NCBI RefSeq assembly: GCF_003946725.1
Contig: NZ_RHOY01000005.1
Location: 1-64,000, forward strand
Length of the DNA: 64,000 nt
Reading direction: 5' to 3'
Source: Agrilactobacillus yilanensis
GTDB lineage: Bacteria > Bacillota > Bacilli > Lactobacillales > Lactobacillaceae
Position 1 is the first letter of the stretch. Each line of letters starts with the position of its first letter. Positions 61,440 through 64,000 of this stretch are shown piece by piece. Both the position numbers and the translations under genes were made by a program. The notes below the pieces were generated by a model. It was not told the origin of the DNA, searched no databases, and saw nothing but the letters and a program-made list of their open reading frames with translations.

Positions 61440-62471
61440 TTATTTAATGAACATTGCGTCCCCAAAACTAAAGAAACGATATTTTTCATCAATTGCGTGC
61501 TGGTAAGCTTTTAAAATAGTATCCCGACCTGTAAAGGCTGCAACTAACATCACCAGCGTAGATTTTGGTAAATGGAAATTAGTAATAAAGGCATTCACTA
61601 CTTGCCACTGATAACCAGGTTTAATAAAAATATCGGTCCAGCCGCTATCTGCTTTTATTTCACCATGGAATTTAGTTCCAATTGTTTCTAATGTTCGAAT
61701 GGAAGTAGTCCCTGTTGCAATAATCCGGCCGCCATTCGCCCGTACTTCATTTAACGTTTTAGCAGCAGCTTCCGTTAGCCGATAAAATTCTGAGTGCATT
61801 TTATGGTCTTCAATATTATCTTCAGAAACTGGTCTAAATGTCCCTAAGCCAACATGTAGCGTCAAATAAACGAGCTTAACCCCTTTTGCTTCCGCTTTTT
61901 GCAATAATTCTTTCGTCCAATGCAAACCAGCGGTCGGTGCAGCAGCAGAACCATTTTCTTTAGCATAAACGGTCTGATACATTTCTGGATTATCTAATTT
62001 TGCTTTGATATAAGGCGGTAATGGTGTTTCCCCAAGCCTTTCCAAAATTTCCATAAAGATACCATCATAGTCAAATTTAACCATCCGACCACCATGATCT
62101 AACTCTTCAGTAACGGTACATTTTAAAGCACCATCACCAAAAACGACCTCAGTCCCTACTTTTGCACGGCGCGCCGGTTTCATCAAGGTTTCCCAAGTAT
62201 CCCCTTCGGCATTGCGCAATAACAAGACCTCTTCATGACCGCCGGTTTCAGGTTTGACACCATATAATCTGGCCGGCATGACCCGGGTATCGTTCATCAC
62301 GACCGCATCCCCTGGGTGTAATTCATCCAAAATATCATAAAAATGCGCATCCGTCATTGTCCCAGTTTGATGGTCTAAAATCAACATGCGAGAAGCATCC
62401 CGGTCTTTTAAAGGTGTTTGCGCAATTAGCGCTTCTGGTAAATTATAATCAAAATCTTCAGTTGTTAACAT
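61440..62471 (-). CDS. queA: S-adenosylmethionine:tRNA ribosyltransferase-isomerase
   Basis: QueA of 343 residues, which adds the epoxycyclopentanediol ring in queuosine synthesis. Signatures are [10 protein letters not shown] (11-20), [26 protein letters not shown] and [11 protein letters not shown]. It starts 24 nt after ruvB and belongs to ruvA-ruvB-queA. Confidence 0.96.
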   Translation of the reverse strand: MLTTEDFDYNLPEALIAQTPLKDRDASRMLILDHQTGTMTDAHFYDILDELHPGDAVVMNDTRVMPARLYGVKPETGGHEEVLLLRNAEGDTWETLMKPARRAKVGTEVVFGDGALKCTVTEELDHGGRMVKFDYDGIFMEILERLGETPLPPYIKAKLDNPEMYQTVYAKENGSAAAPTAGLHWTKELLQKAEAKGVKLVYLTLHVGLGTFRPVSEDNIEDHKMHSEFYRLTEAAAKTLNEVRANGGRIIATGTTSIRTLETIGTKFHGEIKADSGWTDIFIKPGYQWQVVNAFITNFHLPKSTLVMLVAAFTGRDTILKAYQHAIDEKYRFFSFGDAMFIK

Positions 62472-62495
62472 ATTCCGCCACTTTCTACTTCTTAA

Positions 62496-63518
62496 TTAAT
62501 CCGGTTTTCGTCGTGTGAAACCCAAATGTGTGTAACTTTTATCGGTGACCATTCTACCACGAGGCGTCCGTTTTAAGAACCCTTTTTGTAATAAATAAGG
62601 TTCATACATTTCTTCAATGGTCTGAACTTCTTCACCAACATTAGCCGCAATCGTTTTTAAACCAACCGGGCCACCGTTATAAAATTCAATGATAATTTGT
62701 AAAATTTTGCGATCTACTTGATCTAAGCCATCATCGTCAACTTCTAATTGGGTTAAGGCTTGCGCGGCAATCGTCGCATCTACGCCATCCACCCCGCTGA
62801 CCTCCGCAAAATCACGAATTCGCTTTAGCAGCCGATTGGCCACTCGTGGTGTCCCTCGAGAACGCCGCCCAATTTCTCTAGCACCGTCTTCTGTAATCGT
62901 CAAATTAAAAATAGAAGCTGTCCGTTTAATAATCCGCATCAATTCTGCCACACTATAATAGCTCATATGCGCCACAATACCAAAACGATCTCGCAATGGT
63001 GCAGATAGCAACCCCGCTCTAGTCGTCGCCCCGATCAAGGTGAACGGCGGTAATGGAAAATGCACAGGATGGGCAGCAGGCCCTTCGCCCACTACAATAT
63101 CAATATAAAAATCTTCCATTGCGGAATAAAGTACTTCTTCAACGGCTTTAGGCAGCCGATGGATTTCATCAATAAACAAAACATCCCCAGGTTTGAGTTC
63201 TGCCAATAAAGCTACCAAATCACCAGACTTTTCAATGGCTGGGCCACTTGTCGTCCGTACGTTGACTTGCATTTCATTGGCAATGACTAACGCTAATGTT
63301 GTTTTCCCCAAACCTGGTGGACCATACAATAAGACATGATCTAAAGATTCTTGGCGATTGCTGGCCGCCTGAATATAAACAGATAGCTCCCGTCGAATCT
63401 TTTCTTGACCAATATAAGTTTTTAACGTTTGTGGCCGCAAAGATTTCTCAATCATCGCTTCTTGATGATCATCTGAAGTTTGAGCAACAAGCCGGTCTTG
63501 ATCAAATTCTTCTGCCAT
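62496..63518 (-). CDS. ruvB: Holliday junction branch-migration helicase RuvB
   Basis: AAA+ motor of 340 residues. Walker A is GPPGLGKTT (about 65-73), Walker [10 protein letters not shown], sensor 1 [10 protein letters not shown], arginine finger in LRDRFG, and a winged-helix C-terminus with [12 protein letters not shown]. It works with RuvA to move Holliday junctions. It starts 27 nt after ruvA, before queA. Confidence 0.97.
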   Translation of the reverse strand: MAEEFDQDRLVAQTSDDHQEAMIEKSLRPQTLKTYIGQEKIRRELSVYIQAASNRQESLDHVLLYGPPGLGKTTLALVIANEMQVNVRTTSGPAIEKSGDLVALLAELKPGDVLFIDEIHRLPKAVEEVLYSAMEDFYIDIVVGEGPAAHPVHFPLPPFTLIGATTRAGLLSAPLRDRFGIVAHMSYYSVAELMRIIKRTASIFNLTITEDGAREIGRRSRGTPRVANRLLKRIRDFAEVSGVDGVDATIAAQALTQLEVDDDGLDQVDRKILQIIIEFYNGGPVGLKTIAANVGEEVQTIEEMYEPYLLQKGFLKRTPRGRMVTDKSYTHLGFTRRKPD

Positions 63519-63545
63519 TTAAAAATTGCTCCTTTGTCACGTAAT

Positions 63546-64000
63546 CTAAGCTCTGGTTAATAATCGTAACCCTTCTCGCAAATAAGCATCCGTTGTATCG
63601 GCATTAAAGTCTGTCAATTCTGGAATAACTTTGTCAATATCCCGTCGACTAAAGCCTAAAGCCCCTAAAGCCGCAACAGCATCTTGCAATAAGGCATCAT
63701 CTTTGACCCCTAACGGTAATAGTTCGGTCTCTGTCATGACCGGCGTCTCTGCTGGCGGTAAGGTACTATCATCAATTTTAGTGATTTTTTCTTTCAAATC
63801 AATAATAATTTGCTGTGCTGTTTTTTTACCCACGCCGGGGAATTTCGTCAAATAACGTGAATCCTCTTGGCGGATAGCCATGACTAAGCCATTATGGTTG
63901 CTGGCAGCTAAAATAGCTAACGCACTTTTAGGGCCAATTCCCGTAACGCCGATTAATAATTCAAACAATTGTTTTTCTGCCGCATCTACAAAACCATATA
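63546..64000 (-). CDS. ruvA: Holliday junction DNA helicase RuvA (partial, 5' end outside)
   Basis: The open frame continues to the window edge, so the first part of the gene is missing. Visible sequence starts with YGFVDAAEKQLFELL, then a helix-hairpin-helix (VTGIGPKSALAILA), a second (FPGVGKKTAQQIIIDLK), a linker, and the C-terminal RuvB-binding domain (LGALGFSRRDIDKVIPEL). A shorter start inside (TTG at 63968) is not real, because the RuvA sequence continues upstream of it. RuvA holds the Holliday junction for RuvB. Confidence 0.95.
   Translation of the reverse strand, partial: YGFVDAAEKQLFELLIGVTGIGPKSALAILAASNHNGLVMAIRQEDSRYLTKFPGVGKKTAQQIIIDLKEKITKIDDSTLPPAETPVMTETELLPLGVKDDALLQDAVAALGALGFSRRDIDKVIPELTDFNADTTDAYLREGLRLLTRA

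Noticed and set aside
63546-63968. ruvA starting at the TTG at 63968
   Set aside because: Codons upstream to the window edge continue the RuvA sequence (YGFVDAAEKQ...), so the gene is cut by the window and does not start there.

Overview
The window looks like a chromosomal segment of a low-GC Gram-positive bacterium of the Lactobacillaceae. The signs are AT-rich DNA, strong GGAGG ribosome sites, a dltX-A-B-C-D operon, ccpA diverging from pepQ, the dipeptidase PepV, an alanyl-tRNA synthetase with a T-box leader followed by ireB, ruvX and a DUF1292 gene, and the acetylated (dapD/dapL) lysine branch. A bifunctional AdhE and a glucose-6-phosphate dehydrogenase are present. I cannot name the genus from sequence alone. 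No prophage, insertion sequence, CRISPR array or defence island is visible; this is housekeeping chromosome.

Layout. Positions 1-370 hold the 5' end of a 16S rRNA gene, leaving the window to the left, with three stacked sigma-A promoters. From 0.4 to 11.4 kb: ppiB-cvfD, fnr-pgpA, a DedA protein, the yunD/yutD/yutF/TIGR01906 cluster, three metallophosphoesterases and a two-component system. From 11.5 to 31.7 kb: tRNA-Asn, a surface glycerophosphodiesterase, a SmtB-like regulator, PepV, a class A penicillin-binding protein with an unusual tail, ccpA/pepQ, envelope and stress genes, a mechanosensitive channel, a DUF368 protein, dapL and dapD. From 31.7 to 40.8 kb: a c-di-AMP-type CBS protein, glpF, murI-rdgB-yfcE, yslB, a tandem array of structured repeats, and the dlt operon. 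From 41 to 64 kb nearly everything is on the minus strand: trxA, mutS2, cvpA, zapA, DUF1292, ruvX, ireB, alaS, an RNA helicase, nrnA, a CBS/hotdog regulator, dinB, zwf, adhE, yajC, tgt, queA, ruvB and a partial ruvA.

Together these genes serve cell-envelope construction (dlt, murI, PBP, the two candidate undecaprenyl-phosphate transporters, dapD/dapL), central carbon and redox balance (zwf, adhE, fnr, ccpA), DNA repair and recombination (ruvAB, mutS2, dinB, ruvX) and tRNA modification (tgt, queA).

The most unusual element is a family of about 115-nt units at 35751-36266, repeated at a 120-123 nt period, with a further copy at 22385-22551. Each unit folds into a long hairpin. The borders are nearly constant while the stems differ and keep pairing. 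Both loci lie between convergent genes. Several gene starts were moved to codons that carry a proper ribosome site (adhE, tgt, nrnA, pepV, pepQ, trxA, yslB, mscS, the PBP and others).
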